NCBI GenBank assembly: GCA_003248935.1
Contig: QFQF01000004.1
Span: 62,001-126,000 of the forward strand
Source: Sphingobium sp.
GTDB taxonomy: Bacteria; Pseudomonadota; Alphaproteobacteria; Sphingomonadales; Sphingomonadaceae
Length of the DNA stretch: 64,000 nt
Direction: 5' to 3'
In this document: piece after piece, positions 34,001 to 43,294 of the stretch
How the letters are laid out: every line of letters starts with the position of its first letter
How positions within the stretch are numbered: position 1 is the stretch's first letter
Program-made: the position numbers and the translations under genes
Notes under the pieces: generated by a model
What the model was told of the DNA's origin: nothing
Database searches by the model: none
The model's input: only the letters and a program-made list of their open reading frames with translations

Positions 34001-37000
34001 ATGTCCAATCTGCAAATCCTGCTCCGCGACGGTGAACATGTCGTATGGGAAAAGGCGATCTCGCGCGACTCTATCACCCTCAAGGGCGGTCGTGCCTACC
34101 TCCCCGCGACCGTCTTGGGCAAGTTCACGACCGGCACTGACGCTGGCAAGCACACGATCCTGACGCCGGGCGCAACGGACGGGAGTCAGACCCCCGACGC
34201 CGTTCTTCGCAGCGGCGTGGACGCCACGCTCTCGGATCGCCCGGGGGTCGCCCATGTCCGCGACTGTCGCATGAACCCGGCAATGCTGGTCTGGCCGTCG
34301 GGCGCATCCGACGAACTCAAGGCCGCCTCGCTCGCCACGCTCAAGGGCAAGGGCGTGTTGATGAACACGCCACCGGTCCAGCGTGCGGCTGCGATTGCCG
34401 CCGATTTCGCGGCTGGCAACTATGCCGCCGATGGAAACGCCCTGGCGCTCGGTGACATCGTGTCGACGGCGCGCGCGGGCACGGCCTATGCGCTCGACGC
34501 CGCCGGGGTGTTCCAGGCATTCACGACCGGGCAGCCGCGCCGGACCTCGCGCGGCCTGCTCGCCGAGCCGGAAAAGACGAACCTGCTGCGCTATTCGACC
34601 GACATGACCAACGCGGCATGGAGCGTCGTGACCGCGACGAAGACGACGCTTGCCGGAGCCGTCGGCCCGTTCAACCGCGTCAGCATCGCCGCATCCTCGG
34701 CCGCCACTCCGGGATCGAACATCGGCGCCAATACGCTGGTCGACCTTGTGGCGGGCACCGCATACGCGGTCACCTATTGGTACGAGATCGGTTCTTCCGG
34801 CTCGGTCCTGTTCCGGATCCAGCAGAATTTCGGCTCCGGCCTCCCATCCAATGCCGCCGGCAAGATTTCCGAGAACGGGATCGGTGCGACCAGCGGCGGC
34901 GCCGGCCCGATCACCGAAGTCATCACCCGCAACCTGGGCGGCGTGTACTGGCGCACGACGTTGATCTTCATGCCGAACGCCACCGGCCCGCACACGATCC
35001 GCATCGGCCCCGCCGCCCTCACGGTCGGGCCGGATATTGTCGGCCTCGGCGCTCAGGTGGAGGAGGCATTTCCGTCCTCGATCATCCCGACCACGACCGC
35101 GACCGTCACGCGCCCCGCCGACAATCTCGTCCCGCTAGGCGCGCTCGCCAAGGCGCTGGGTGCAGAGCAGGCCACAATCAATATCGACATCCTCGATATG
35201 GCGAATGCCACAGGCGATATCCTGGCATCGGGTCCGACGAAGGCGCGCCGCATGGCGTCGATCGACAGCAGCGGCGACATGTACCTGCGGATCAATGCCG
35301 ATCGCGCGCATGTCCAGCGCGGCAAGCCCGTGAACCCGCGCCTCACCCGCCTTTCCCTTCTGCGAAACGCGGAGGGCACCCGGTTGACGCGCGACGGCGG
35401 TGTGACCGCATTGGATGGGCCGAGCGTCGCGATCAATGACGGCGTGTCGCTGATGCCGTCGATCCCGGGCTATATCGTCTCGCTCCAGACGTCGCCGGAC
35501 GCCGACGCCATCCTGCCCACCACGCGCGCCTCCGGATGGAAGACGCTCAAGGGTGCGGGCGGCGCGGGCGGCTTCATCACCAATGTCTGGCGGTCGAGCA
35601 ACGGCACGATGCTGATCCGCGCCGACGTGCACAACGCGTACCGCCGCCGCGTGGGCGAAACCGCATGGACCGAACTGATTACGGCGAAGACGATGCCGAC
35701 GGTCCAACTGCTCAAGAACGGCGGCGCTTCGGAGATCGTCTCCGCGCCGAGCAATCCGCTGCGGCTGTACATGCTCAAGACAGCGGTCGCGGAGTCCGGG
35801 ACACCGACCTATCTCTACCGCAGCGACGACGAAGGCGATCACTGGACACTGGTCAGCGCATACGTGGCGGTCACGGACATGAATTCCAACCGGTCGGATC
35901 GCACCGGCGGCTATTACATCGCGGTCGACCCGGCAAACCCCGACGTGCTGCTGGTCTCCAGCCCGGCCGGTGTCCGCATGTCGACCGATGCCGGCGCGAC
36001 CTGGAGCGCCATCGCTGCGCTCGGCACCGCGAACACGACCGGATTCGGCATCGCCTTCGATCCCACCAGTTCGGTTGTCAGCGGAAAGACGCAGGGCATC
36101 TATGTGATGAAGGGCGGGACCGGCGTCTATCGCTCCACCGATGGCGGCGCGAATTTCACGCTGACCACCAGCGGGCCGACGACCTTCCGGAACATGGTCT
36201 GTGCGCAGGACGGTACGCTCTGGCTCGCGCCCAACGATGCCACGGCCTCGGTCATCTGGCGCTTCAAGGCGGGCGCATGGGCCTCGAAGAACACGCACGC
36301 GGCGGCGAACCGCACCATCGTCGGGGTGGCGGTCAACCCGGCCGACGCGAACCATGTCGTCGCCCTCAATTTCTCCGGCTACATCAGCGAGAGCAAGGAC
36401 GGTGGCGAGACCTGGGGCGGCATGGCCACCTACACGTTCCGCGCCGCGCCGAACATCCCGTGGCATCTGTGGACCAACGCGCCGCTGCTCGCCGCGTCGA
36501 ACATCGTGTTCGGTCAGGACGGCTATGTCCACGTCGCCGAAGGGCTGGGCATGTACCGGACCAAGCCGGGTGAGCCGAACGCAAGCATCACGGTATGGGA
36601 GGAGGAATCGGTCGGCATCGAGGAACTGGTCGCCAACGACATCCTCGTCCTGCCCGACGGCACCGTCCTGACCGAAGGCTGGGACCGTCCCATTTTCCGC
36701 TCGCGCGACATGGACAGCTATGCGCGCAGGCACGGACCAGACAACACGAACACGATCGTCCACTGCTGGTCCGCGGACTATTACGGCGGTGATTTCGTCG
36801 TCGCCCTATGCAACACCACGTCTCCCTCCGCCGTCGAGCGGTCCAGCTACTCGACCGATGGCGGGCGGACATGGACGAAGTTCGCCGCCGTGCCCGCCGC
36901 AGTCACGTCGAACGCCAAGGTGGGAGGATGCATCGCCGCCGCCACGGACCAGAAACTCTACTGGGCGTGCGCGGAAGGCGGTCCGCTCTATTATTCCCCC

Positions 37001-37687
37001 GATCGTGGCGCGACGTGGAGCGTTGTCACCGGGAGCGGCATCAATACCAACGTCGCCAGCGATTCCGGTTGGGGTCCGTCGAAGAACTACAAGCGCCGGA
37101 TACTTGTCGCGGACAAGCTGAGCCCGGGCGTCGTCTATGCCTATAACTGCGGCGGCGCCTCGACCGCCGGGTTCTACCGGATCGTCGATGGGGTGGCGAC
37201 GCGGGTGTTCACCGGCGAGATTGCCGGGGCGTCGCAGTATAACGCCAAGTGCAAGCAGAAGCCGGGGGCATCCTCCCTGTTCTTCACTTCCGGGCCGGGT
37301 GGCGCGTCCACCTTCGCCGGCCCGTCGTTCGGGACCGGCACGGCCCCGTTCAGGCGTTCCGAGGATGGCGGCGTCACATGGACCACGGTCCCCGACATCG
37401 AAGAGGTGTGGGACTTCAGTTGGGGCAAGGCCAAGGCGGGTTCGCAATACCCGACGATGTTCGCGCTGGGCTTCTACAAGGGCGTATGGGGCCACTGGAT
37501 GTCCACCGACGACGCTCGCACGTTCACCAGCATCGGCGGGACCGGAGCCGCAGCCCTGCCCGACTATTCGATGGATGCCGAGGTCTGCATCGCTGGCGAT
37601 CCGAACATCTTCGGTCGGCTCTATGCCGGGTTTCAGGGGTCGGGCTTCAAGTATTTCGACCTGCCCACAGGGGGGGGGGGGGGCTGA
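34001..37687 (+). CDS. Giant receptor-binding tail protein, proximal part
   Basis: 1228 residues as sequenced. Residues 1-118 copy the head decoration fold (DSITLKGGRAYLPATVLGKF, DGSQTPDAVL, PGVAHVRDCRMNPAMLVWPSG). Residues about 190-370 look like a carbohydrate-binding jelly roll common in fibres (NLLRYSTDMTNAAWS ... SSIIPTTTATVTRPAD). Residues about 500-1220 are a beta-propeller with Asp-box motifs of S-x-D-x-G-x-T-W type near 660, 711, 798, 952, 1000 and 1122. The frame ends immediately after a run of 14 G (PTGGGGG-stop). One G fewer would continue into the 800-codon frame that follows. Likely binds or trims surface glycan. Confidence 0.75.
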   Translation: MSNLQILLRDGEHVVWEKAISRDSITLKGGRAYLPATVLGKFTTGTDAGKHTILTPGATDGSQTPDAVLRSGVDATLSDRPGVAHVRDCRMNPAMLVWPSGASDELKAASLATLKGKGVLMNTPPVQRAAAIAADFAAGNYAADGNALALGDIVSTARAGTAYALDAAGVFQAFTTGQPRRTSRGLLAEPEKTNLLRYSTDMTNAAWSVVTATKTTLAGAVGPFNRVSIAASSAATPGSNIGANTLVDLVAGTAYAVTYWYEIGSSGSVLFRIQQNFGSGLPSNAAGKISENGIGATSGGAGPITEVITRNLGGVYWRTTLIFMPNATGPHTIRIGPAALTVGPDIVGLGAQVEEAFPSSIIPTTTATVTRPADNLVPLGALAKALGAEQATINIDILDMANATGDILASGPTKARRMASIDSSGDMYLRINADRAHVQRGKPVNPRLTRLSLLRNAEGTRLTRDGGVTALDGPSVAINDGVSLMPSIPGYIVSLQTSPDADAILPTTRASGWKTLKGAGGAGGFITNVWRSSNGTMLIRADVHNAYRRRVGETAWTELITAKTMPTVQLLKNGGASEIVSAPSNPLRLYMLKTAVAESGTPTYLYRSDDEGDHWTLVSAYVAVTDMNSNRSDRTGGYYIAVDPANPDVLLVSSPAGVRMSTDAGATWSAIAALGTANTTGFGIAFDPTSSVVSGKTQGIYVMKGGTGVYRSTDGGANFTLTTSGPTTFRNMVCAQDGTLWLAPNDATASVIWRFKAGAWASKNTHAAANRTIVGVAVNPADANHVVALNFSGYISESKDGGETWGGMATYTFRAAPNIPWHLWTNAPLLAASNIVFGQDGYVHVAEGLGMYRTKPGEPNASITVWEEESVGIEELVANDILVLPDGTVLTEGWDRPIFRSRDMDSYARRHGPDNTNTIVHCWSADYYGGDFVVALCNTTSPSAVERSSYSTDGGRTWTKFAAVPAAVTSNAKVGGCIAAATDQKLYWACAEGGPLYYSPDRGATWSVVTGSGINTNVASDSGWGPSKNYKRRILVADKLSPGVVYAYNCGGASTAGFYRIVDGVATRVFTGEIAGASQYNAKCKQKPGASSLFFTSGPGGASTFAGPSFGTGTAPFRRSEDGGVTWTTVPDIEEVWDFSWGKAKAGSQYPTMFALGFYKGVWGHWMSTDDARTFTSIGGTGAAALPDYSMDAEVCIAGDPNIFGRLYAGFQGSGFKYFDLPTGGGGG
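37670..37683 (+). repeat. Poly-G tract (G14) inside tail-protein gene
   Basis: Fourteen consecutive G. With 14 the upstream frame reaches TGA at 37685-37687; with 13 or 16 it joins the downstream frame (GGGG-ADIVASTP...); with 15 it reads about 72 unrelated residues and stops at 37902. Such tracts slip readily during replication. Confidence 0.85.
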
Positions 37688-40085
37688 CATCGTCGCCTCG
37701 ACGCCTGCACCGACGCCACCGTCTCCAACCCTTGGCGCACTCACCCTTTCCGGCCCGCTTCAGGTTGGCGTCGCCGCCTCAGGCACAATCATTGGCGCCA
37801 CAACGGGGTCGACGATCACTACCAGCATCCCGGGCATCACGGTCAACTCGGGCGCACGAACCTATTCAGGCACGCCGACGACCGAAGGTGCTTACAACCT
37901 GACCGAGACGCTGGTCGGGGCGACGAACAGCCCGCGCAATAGTTCGATCAGTGTGGCTGCTGGCGCGCCCGTCGCCCCCGGCGCACCCACATTGAGCGTC
38001 ACTGTCGGCGGCGGTCAGAACTTCGTCACCTTCACCGATGGCGCACCGGGCTCGGGCATCACGACCCGCAGGATCTATCGCAGCACCACGTCCGGCTTCA
38101 CGCCGGGGGCGGGCAACCTGATCGTGACCAACCCGACGCTCAACCCGTATCCTGACGAAAACCTGACCGATGGCACGACCTATTATTACAAGGCGATCGC
38201 CGCGAATGCCGCAGGCGACAGTCCGGCCTCGACGCAGGTCAGCGGGACACCAGGAATCAGTTTCGGCCTACCGGCGGAGCTACAGGGCGCTTCGGGCAAC
38301 TTCGCGTCGTGGCCGCAGACGGTCTACGGCTCGGGCACCCGCGCGGGCAAATACTGGTACGCCACCGTCATCAACGACGGTAGCCAGGTTGTCCGTCGGT
38401 ATGACTCAGCAACGGCCGCGCTGGAAGAGACGAAGGTCGTTCGCACGGGCAGTCAGCGCGATGACCACAATGTCCCGGCCGTCATTCAGTTTCCCAACGG
38501 CGCGTTCACCACGGTCGCGGCGGGCCATAACGAGACCGGTATCCTCAACATTTCCGATTGCGATCCTGCGGGCAACTGGACCGACAGCACAATCAACATC
38601 GGTTCAGAACTGACCTACCCGAACCTCTTCCTCGACAAGAACGGCAAGACGTGGTTGCTGATCCGGAACACAAATTTCCTGTGGCGGATCGTGTCCCGCG
38701 ACAGTTTTGGCGGTGCCTGGAACGCCCCCATCACGGTCATGCAGGACACCAACCAGTGTTATATCGCCTGCGCCCGCTATGATCCGGTCGACCACAAGAT
38801 CAGGTTCTTCGCGCGGCCGAACAGCGAGGTGGCGACTTTCGGCGCTCTCCTTCTAGTTGAGTTCGACTGCGCGACAGGTGAGTTCTTCCACCCCGGCGGC
38901 GCGCTCGGAAAGCTGTCCGGCGCGTCGGCGAATGGTCAGGTTCTGCCGTTCGACATTTCCGAACTGACCCCGCTCGCCGCGAAGCCCTCAGGCCGCGTCC
39001 TCTCCGCCCAGGACATGACGAACGATGGAAAGACGTTCATCATTCGCCGTGGATACGAAGCCGACCCGAACAACAATCCGGTGGAGGTATGGCGCTTCAC
39101 CGGTACGGATCGCTTCAACCTTGCCCACTGGACCGTGAGCAGCACGCCCGCCAACAGCGTGTGGAACATGAGTCAAGTGTCGAACTATTCGGCTGGCTGG
39201 TGCATCGACAAGTCCGTGGTGAGCGGCTTCACGATGTTTGTCGTGGAGGGCGAAAACCTCGCTGGAGGCGTCGCGAGCTACACGCTCAAGAAATATTCGA
39301 CCACCGATTACAGTGCGTGGACGACGACGATCATGGCCAAGAGCCTGGCCCAGATCTGTCGTCCGATGGTGATTGAGGGCGCGCCGCAGAATGCTCCGCT
39401 GTCCTATTGCCGCATGTCCGGCTTCATCGACTACAATAACTATACCTTCGCCACGGCGCTTTGGACGCCAAAGGACAAGGTGATCCAGCCCTTCTATCTG
39501 GACGGCTTTGCCGAGGCGTCCGACACGGCGCTGACCGCGCATGTCGCGAATTCCGGCCAGAGCTATTCGATCCGCACCGGAGTCCATGCCACCAACGGCC
39601 TCTCCTGCGGTGGTACGGTCGGCAGAACGTTCGCGGCGGCCGTCAACGCCAGCGCGATCGTCAGCGGCACGGCCCCCGAGCAATCGGTGGCGGCGGAGGT
39701 CGTGGTCAGCCGCCTGTCGAGCACGAGCAATATAGCCGAGATCGGCCTCCGGTGCGATCCTGATCCGGCCGTGGTGACCGGCTACTACCTGCAGGTGAAC
39801 AACAGCAATGGCGCGTTTGCTGTTCAACGGCGGGTCGCCGGTAGTGGAACGACGCTGATCAACTACACCGGAGCATCCGTCCAAGAAGGCAATGTCGCGC
39901 GCATGGAGGTGATCCAGAGCGGCCCGAGCGCCATCATCAACGTCTTCCGCAACGGGCTGTTGGTTGGAACAGCGACGGACACATCGCCCCTGACCGGAAA
40001 CAAGGTCGATCTGGGCCAGCGCGGCGCGGCCACGGTGGTCGCTGGCGGCGTCGGCTTCAACGCTGCTCTGGTGACCACGATATGA
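37683..40085 (+). CDS. Giant tail protein, distal part (out of frame by +1)
   Basis: Open for 800 codons after the G tract. In order: an Ig/He_PIG-like repeat (GALTLSGPLQVGVAASGTII), a fibronectin III-like module (APTLSVTVGGGQNFVTFTDG to TYYYKAIAANAAGDSP), a sialidase-like propeller (WYATVINDGSQVVRRYDS through about codon 600), and a C-terminal lectin-like sandwich (VTGYYLQVNNSNGAFAVQRR). No convincing start or ribosome-binding site lies near the tract, and its stop overlaps the next ATG, so it is probably made as a fusion with 34001 (about 2027 residues) when the tract is G13. Confidence 0.7.
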   Translation, partial: ADIVASTPAPTPPSPTLGALTLSGPLQVGVAASGTIIGATTGSTITTSIPGITVNSGARTYSGTPTTEGAYNLTETLVGATNSPRNSSISVAAGAPVAPGAPTLSVTVGGGQNFVTFTDGAPGSGITTRRIYRSTTSGFTPGAGNLIVTNPTLNPYPDENLTDGTTYYYKAIAANAAGDSPASTQVSGTPGISFGLPAELQGASGNFASWPQTVYGSGTRAGKYWYATVINDGSQVVRRYDSATAALEETKVVRTGSQRDDHNVPAVIQFPNGAFTTVAAGHNETGILNISDCDPAGNWTDSTINIGSELTYPNLFLDKNGKTWLLIRNTNFLWRIVSRDSFGGAWNAPITVMQDTNQCYIACARYDPVDHKIRFFARPNSEVATFGALLLVEFDCATGEFFHPGGALGKLSGASANGQVLPFDISELTPLAAKPSGRVLSAQDMTNDGKTFIIRRGYEADPNNNPVEVWRFTGTDRFNLAHWTVSSTPANSVWNMSQVSNYSAGWCIDKSVVSGFTMFVVEGENLAGGVASYTLKKYSTTDYSAWTTTIMAKSLAQICRPMVIEGAPQNAPLSYCRMSGFIDYNNYTFATALWTPKDKVIQPFYLDGFAEASDTALTAHVANSGQSYSIRTGVHATNGLSCGGTVGRTFAAAVNASAIVSGTAPEQSVAAEVVVSRLSSTSNIAEIGLRCDPDPAVVTGYYLQVNNSNGAFAVQRRVAGSGTTLINYTGASVQEGNVARMEVIQSGPSAIINVFRNGLLVGTATDTSPLTGNKVDLGQRGAATVVAGGVGFNAALVTTI

Positions 40086-40219
40086 CACCGCGAGAGATTG
40101 CACGCTTTAACGCGATACTGCGTTCTATCATGTGCCCGGCTGAGCCCCCCAAGCCCCGCGTCTCCGTGACGTGGGGCGGCAAGGTGCACGTGTCGCGGGT
40201 CAAGATATCCACCGGGTAG
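40082..40219 (+). CDS. Small basic protein, 45 aa
   Basis: MTPREIARFNAILRSIMCPA, ATG overlapping the distal tail frame's stop (ATGA). Basic C-terminus. Unrecognised; the coupling suggests that the distal frame is indeed translated. Confidence 0.4.
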   Translation: MTPREIARFNAILRSIMCPAEPPKPRVSVTWGGKVHVSRVKISTG

Positions 40220-40245
40220 CCTCAAGGCCGGAAGCGTGAAATCGC

Positions 40246-40267
40246 GGGCGCTTCGGGCGCCCTTTTT
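40246..40267 (+). terminator. Terminator GGGCGC-loop-GCGCCC-T5
   Basis: 6-bp stem (40246-40251 with 40257-40262), TTCGG loop and five T. A TTTGGAGAATGAC ribosome-binding region for the endolysin follows directly. Confidence 0.75.
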
Positions 40268-40281
40268 CTTTGGAGAATGAC

Positions 40282-40944
40282 ATGGCGACCCTCGCCGATA
40301 TCCAACGCCTCGTCGGCGTGACCGCAGACGGGGTGCTTGGCCCCGCCACCATCAACGCCCTCTGGAGCGCCCTCCAGGGCGACAACCGCACCATGCAGAA
40401 CCCGACCGCCTTCTATGCCGGTGTCCGCTCGATCACCGGCCCGCTCGACCAGACGCAGGTCAACACGATCGAGGCGCTGCTGTCGGCCGCCTCGCACTGG
40501 TCTGTGGCATGGCTGGCCTATGGCCTCGCCACCGCATGGCATGAGGCGCGGATGAAGCCGATCGAGGAAATCGGCAAGGGCAAGGGCAGGCCCTACGGCG
40601 CGCCGGGTAAATACGGACAGGCGCAATACGGGCGCGGGCTGGTCCAGTTGACATGGGACCGCAACTACGAACGGGCGGACAAGGAACTTGGGCTTGGCGG
40701 CGCGCTGCTGAAGGATTTCGGCCTCGCCCTCACGCCGAAGATCGCGACCGAAATCCTCGTTCGCGGCATGGCGGAGGGATGGTTCACCGGCAAGGCGCTG
40801 CGCGACTACCTGCCCTCTCCCTTAGGTACGCCGCCGCAATTCACCGAAGCCCGGCGGATCATCAACGGCACGGACAGGGCGCCGGCCATCGCTGAGCATG
40901 CGCGGCGCTTTCAGGATGCGCTTGTCCTGGGTGGCTGGGGGTGA
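40282..40944 (+). CDS. Endolysin: peptidoglycan-binding plus GH19-like domain
   Basis: 220 residues. N-terminal peptidoglycan-binding repeat (LADIQRLVGVTADGVLGPAT). Catalytic part has AWHEARMKPIEEIGKGKGRP with a candidate catalytic Glu and YGRGLVQLTWDRNYERADKE, the layout of GH19 chitinase-like muralytic enzymes. No signal peptide, so it needs the holin. ATG 40282 chosen over an upstream TTG because of the GGAG spacing. Overlaps the holin-like gene by 4 nt. Confidence 0.8.
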   Translation: MATLADIQRLVGVTADGVLGPATINALWSALQGDNRTMQNPTAFYAGVRSITGPLDQTQVNTIEALLSAASHWSVAWLAYGLATAWHEARMKPIEEIGKGKGRPYGAPGKYGQAQYGRGLVQLTWDRNYERADKELGLGGALLKDFGLALTPKIATEILVRGMAEGWFTGKALRDYLPSPLGTPPQFTEARRIINGTDRAPAIAEHARRFQDALVLGGWG

Positions 40945-41345
40945 CGCGCGAACAGGAACTGGACGCCGCCGTCCGCCGCGTCCTCTCGCCCCTCCCCTCC
41001 GCCGCCGTCTCTCAGCAGCTTCAGGACAAACTGACCGACAAGCACGTCCTGCTCGCTATCGCGATGGGACTCGTGGCCATCCTGCTTGCCATTATCCTCG
41101 GCCTGTTCCTGACGCCCCGAGCGCTGCCGAACTGGGCAGAGAACGTCTTTGTCAGCATCGCCACAGCATCCGCCCTGAAACTCGGCGATTGCGTCAACGC
41201 GATTGTCGCTCTGTCCAGTGGACGATCCGTGGAGCGCCTGGGCACGCAACTCGCGAACACCTCGCCGCTCCCCGACGGTGGCCTGAAGGCTGAGATCACC
41301 AACGACCTCAGCAATCCGATCCCGACTGAGACCGTGAAGCCATGA
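40941..41345 (+). CDS. Holin-like membrane protein
   Basis: 134 residues, GTG start overlapping the endolysin stop. One long hydrophobic segment (about residues 36-58, VLLAIAMGLVAILLAIILGLFL) and a weaker second one. Charged C-terminus. Position between endolysin and spanins supports a lysis role. Confidence 0.6.
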   Translation: MTREQELDAAVRRVLSPLPSAAVSQQLQDKLTDKHVLLAIAMGLVAILLAIILGLFLTPRALPNWAENVFVSIATASALKLGDCVNAIVALSSGRSVERLGTQLANTSPLPDGGLKAEITNDLSNPIPTETVKP

Positions 41346-41482
41346 CCTTCGCCCAGGTGGGGTTCGCCCTGCTCGGTATCATCCTGTGCCTGTTGTTGGC
41401 CAGTTTCGCCGCCGCCGCCGTGATGACGAAGGACGACCTTGAGGCCCCCGACCGCCTCTATGATCAGGATGACGAAAGATGA
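41342..41482 (+). CDS. Small single-TM protein, 46 aa
   Basis: MTFAQVGFALLGIILCLLLA then an acidic tail (DDLEAPDRLYDQDDER). Start and stop overlap neighbours (ATGA both ends). Could be a second holin or an antiholin. Confidence 0.55.
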   Translation: MTFAQVGFALLGIILCLLLASFAAAAVMTKDDLEAPDRLYDQDDER

Positions 41483-41946
41483 TGGCGTTCCTTCGCCCGT
41501 TCCTCCCGCACGTCCTTGCTGTGGCGCTGATCCTGGGCGGCGTCTGGTGGCTCCAGCACATCGGCTATCAGCGCGGGCGGGCCGACGCGGATGCGGACTT
41601 CGCCCGGGTGCAGGCCGCGATCCGCGATAACCGGGAGAGGCTGGAAACCGATCTCGCCGGCAAGATGACCGACGGCGACCGGACCCTCTCATCCCTGATC
41701 AGCAGCATCGATGCGGACGACCGTACCGTCATACAGCCCACCATCACAAAGGAGATCGTGCGTGAAGCGCGCTATTCCGATCCTGCCTGCGCTTTTACTG
41801 ACGGCGTGTTCCGGGAGATCAACGCCGCCCGCGGGCGCAGCGCCTGTGCCGCCCGCCCTGACGGCTCAATTGAGTGCGCCTTGCCCCAACCTGTCGCCGA
41901 TGCCGGACCCGTCGCTGGGCACGGCGGCGCAGACCAGCCGCGATGA
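41479..41946 (+). CDS. Inner-membrane spanin (Rz-like)
   Basis: 155 residues with an N-terminal anchor (HVLAVALILGGVWWLQHIGY) and a periplasmic coiled coil (RADADADFARVQAAIRDNRE...). An outer-membrane lipoprotein gene is nested within its 3' half in another frame, the lambda Rz/Rz1 arrangement. Needed for the last step of envelope disruption. Confidence 0.75.
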   Translation: MMAFLRPFLPHVLAVALILGGVWWLQHIGYQRGRADADADFARVQAAIRDNRERLETDLAGKMTDGDRTLSSLISSIDADDRTVIQPTITKEIVREARYSDPACAFTDGVFREINAARGRSACAARPDGSIECALPQPVADAGPVAGHGGADQPR

Positions 41947-42055
41947 CACACGCCTGTACCAGTTGTGCCAGGCGAGGCACGCGGAAGTGGTGAACCGCTA
42001 TCTCGACGCCCGGCGCGCCGCGATTGAGGCGAACAGTATCAAGGAGAAGCGCTGA
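41762..42055 (+). CDS. Outer-membrane spanin lipoprotein (Rz1-like), nested
   Basis: 97 residues from a GTG at 41762 with AAGGAG 8 nt upstream. Signal with lipobox (ILPALLLTACSGR) and a Pro-rich mature part, then a helical tail. Starts within the Rz-like gene in a different frame and extends about 110 bp beyond it, a partly embedded spanin pair. Confidence 0.75.
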   Translation: MKRAIPILPALLLTACSGRSTPPAGAAPVPPALTAQLSAPCPNLSPMPDPSLGTAAQTSRDDTRLYQLCQARHAEVVNRYLDARRAAIEANSIKEKR

Positions 42056-42429
42056 TGCCCGCGACGCCCGCCCGGATCGGGTTCATCATCCAGGAGTATC
42101 GCGTCTCGCGCTCCGGCCCGGATGCCGATGTCGTGCTGAAATATGGCGACCGTGCCCGCGACGTCGACGAGCCGATCGAGACTTTTTTCGACAGCGAGGC
42201 GGACGTGCAGGCCCTTTGCGACCAACGCCTCACCCTGCTCAAGGCCGACCGGCGCCGGTTTCAGCAGACGGTCGTGGGCGAGGCGACCGCGCTGGGGATG
42301 GATGTCAGCCAGACCACGCCGACGATTCAGGTGATCGACGAGGAACGGCTCGCCGATTTCCCCGCCGCCGTGGTGGAACTGGGCGTCGATTTCGAGAAGG
42401 GTCAGAGCATTCTGACGACGTGGGGCTGA
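42055..42429 (+). CDS. Unknown phage protein, 124 aa
   Basis: Starts on the last base of the spanin stop (TGATG). Begins MPATPARIGFIIQEYRVSRS; beta then helix. Repeatedly found beside the following gene in such phages as I recall; probably a virion component. Confidence 0.5.
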   Translation: MPATPARIGFIIQEYRVSRSGPDADVVLKYGDRARDVDEPIETFFDSEADVQALCDQRLTLLKADRRRFQQTVVGEATALGMDVSQTTPTIQVIDEERLADFPAAVVELGVDFEKGQSILTTWG

Positions 42430-42430
42430 A

Positions 42431-43225
42431 ATGGCCGCACTTCCCTTCGCCTGCATCCCCCTGCCACTCGGCACGATCGCGACCGGCAACGAGACTGCGG
42501 CCAAGCTGGCTCTGCACCTGGGCGAGTTCGCCTATATCGGCATGACGTGGCGCAGCGCGGGCAACGCGAACCTGTGGATCAGGGGAGACTTCGGATCGGC
42601 CCGTGACGTGGATTTCGTGTCCCTGCTGTCGGCCAATGCTCTGCCCGGCACCACGATCCGGGTGCGCCTGGGCGACACACAGGCCGCCGTCGACGGAACC
42701 GCAGCCTATGACAGCGGCGCCCTGTCCTTCATCTCCCCCGGCATCACCCGGGAAGACGGCCTCTATCACAGCCATCTGGAACTGCCATCGCTCCAGACCC
42801 GGCGCTGGTGGCGGATCGACATCGGCGGCCACACAGGCGATTTCGAGGCCGCGAAACTGGTGCTTGGAAAGAAGGTCGTCCCCTCGCGCTATTACTCAGC
42901 AGGTTTCGAGTTCGGGGTTGAGGATCTCGGGGAGATCAGCCTCAACCGATGGGGCGTGCCGGACGAGAGTCAGGGCCTCATTTTCCGCACCCTGCGTTTC
43001 ACGCTCGGCTGGATCACCGAGGCGGAATACGAGACATCGTGGCGCCCGCTCGCCGAGAAGCTGGGCAAGCGGCGGGTGGCGCACTGGTGCTTCGATCCTG
43101 CGGCTACGACCTATCGTCAGGCCCGCACCTATTTCGGGTGGCTCAGCGACGCACCCTACGCGACCGGCGGGGTCAACAAGCCCGGCACGTTCAGCCAGGA
43201 CTTCGTCGTCAACTCCATGATTTGA
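42431..43225 (+). CDS. Beta-rich virion protein, 264 aa
   Basis: Strand-rich throughout, with aromatic pairs (TRRWWRIDIGGHTGDFEA) typical of adhesin or baseplate sandwich folds. ATG 1 bp after the preceding stop; last gene of the rightward late operon. Possibly a distal tail component. Confidence 0.5.
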   Translation: MAALPFACIPLPLGTIATGNETAAKLALHLGEFAYIGMTWRSAGNANLWIRGDFGSARDVDFVSLLSANALPGTTIRVRLGDTQAAVDGTAAYDSGALSFISPGITREDGLYHSHLELPSLQTRRWWRIDIGGHTGDFEAAKLVLGKKVVPSRYYSAGFEFGVEDLGEISLNRWGVPDESQGLIFRTLRFTLGWITEAEYETSWRPLAEKLGKRRVAHWCFDPAATTYRQARTYFGWLSDAPYATGGVNKPGTFSQDFVVNSMI

Positions 43226-43294
43226 GATCCGGCACCGGGGGCCGGTAGGGCGGGCGGCGTTGTCACGAGCGTCGTCCGCCCGTATAGCGATAGC

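Noticed and set aside
35135..36763. 542-codon minus-strand frame inside the giant tail protein
   Set aside because: Antisense of Asp-box propeller repeats; no start signals.
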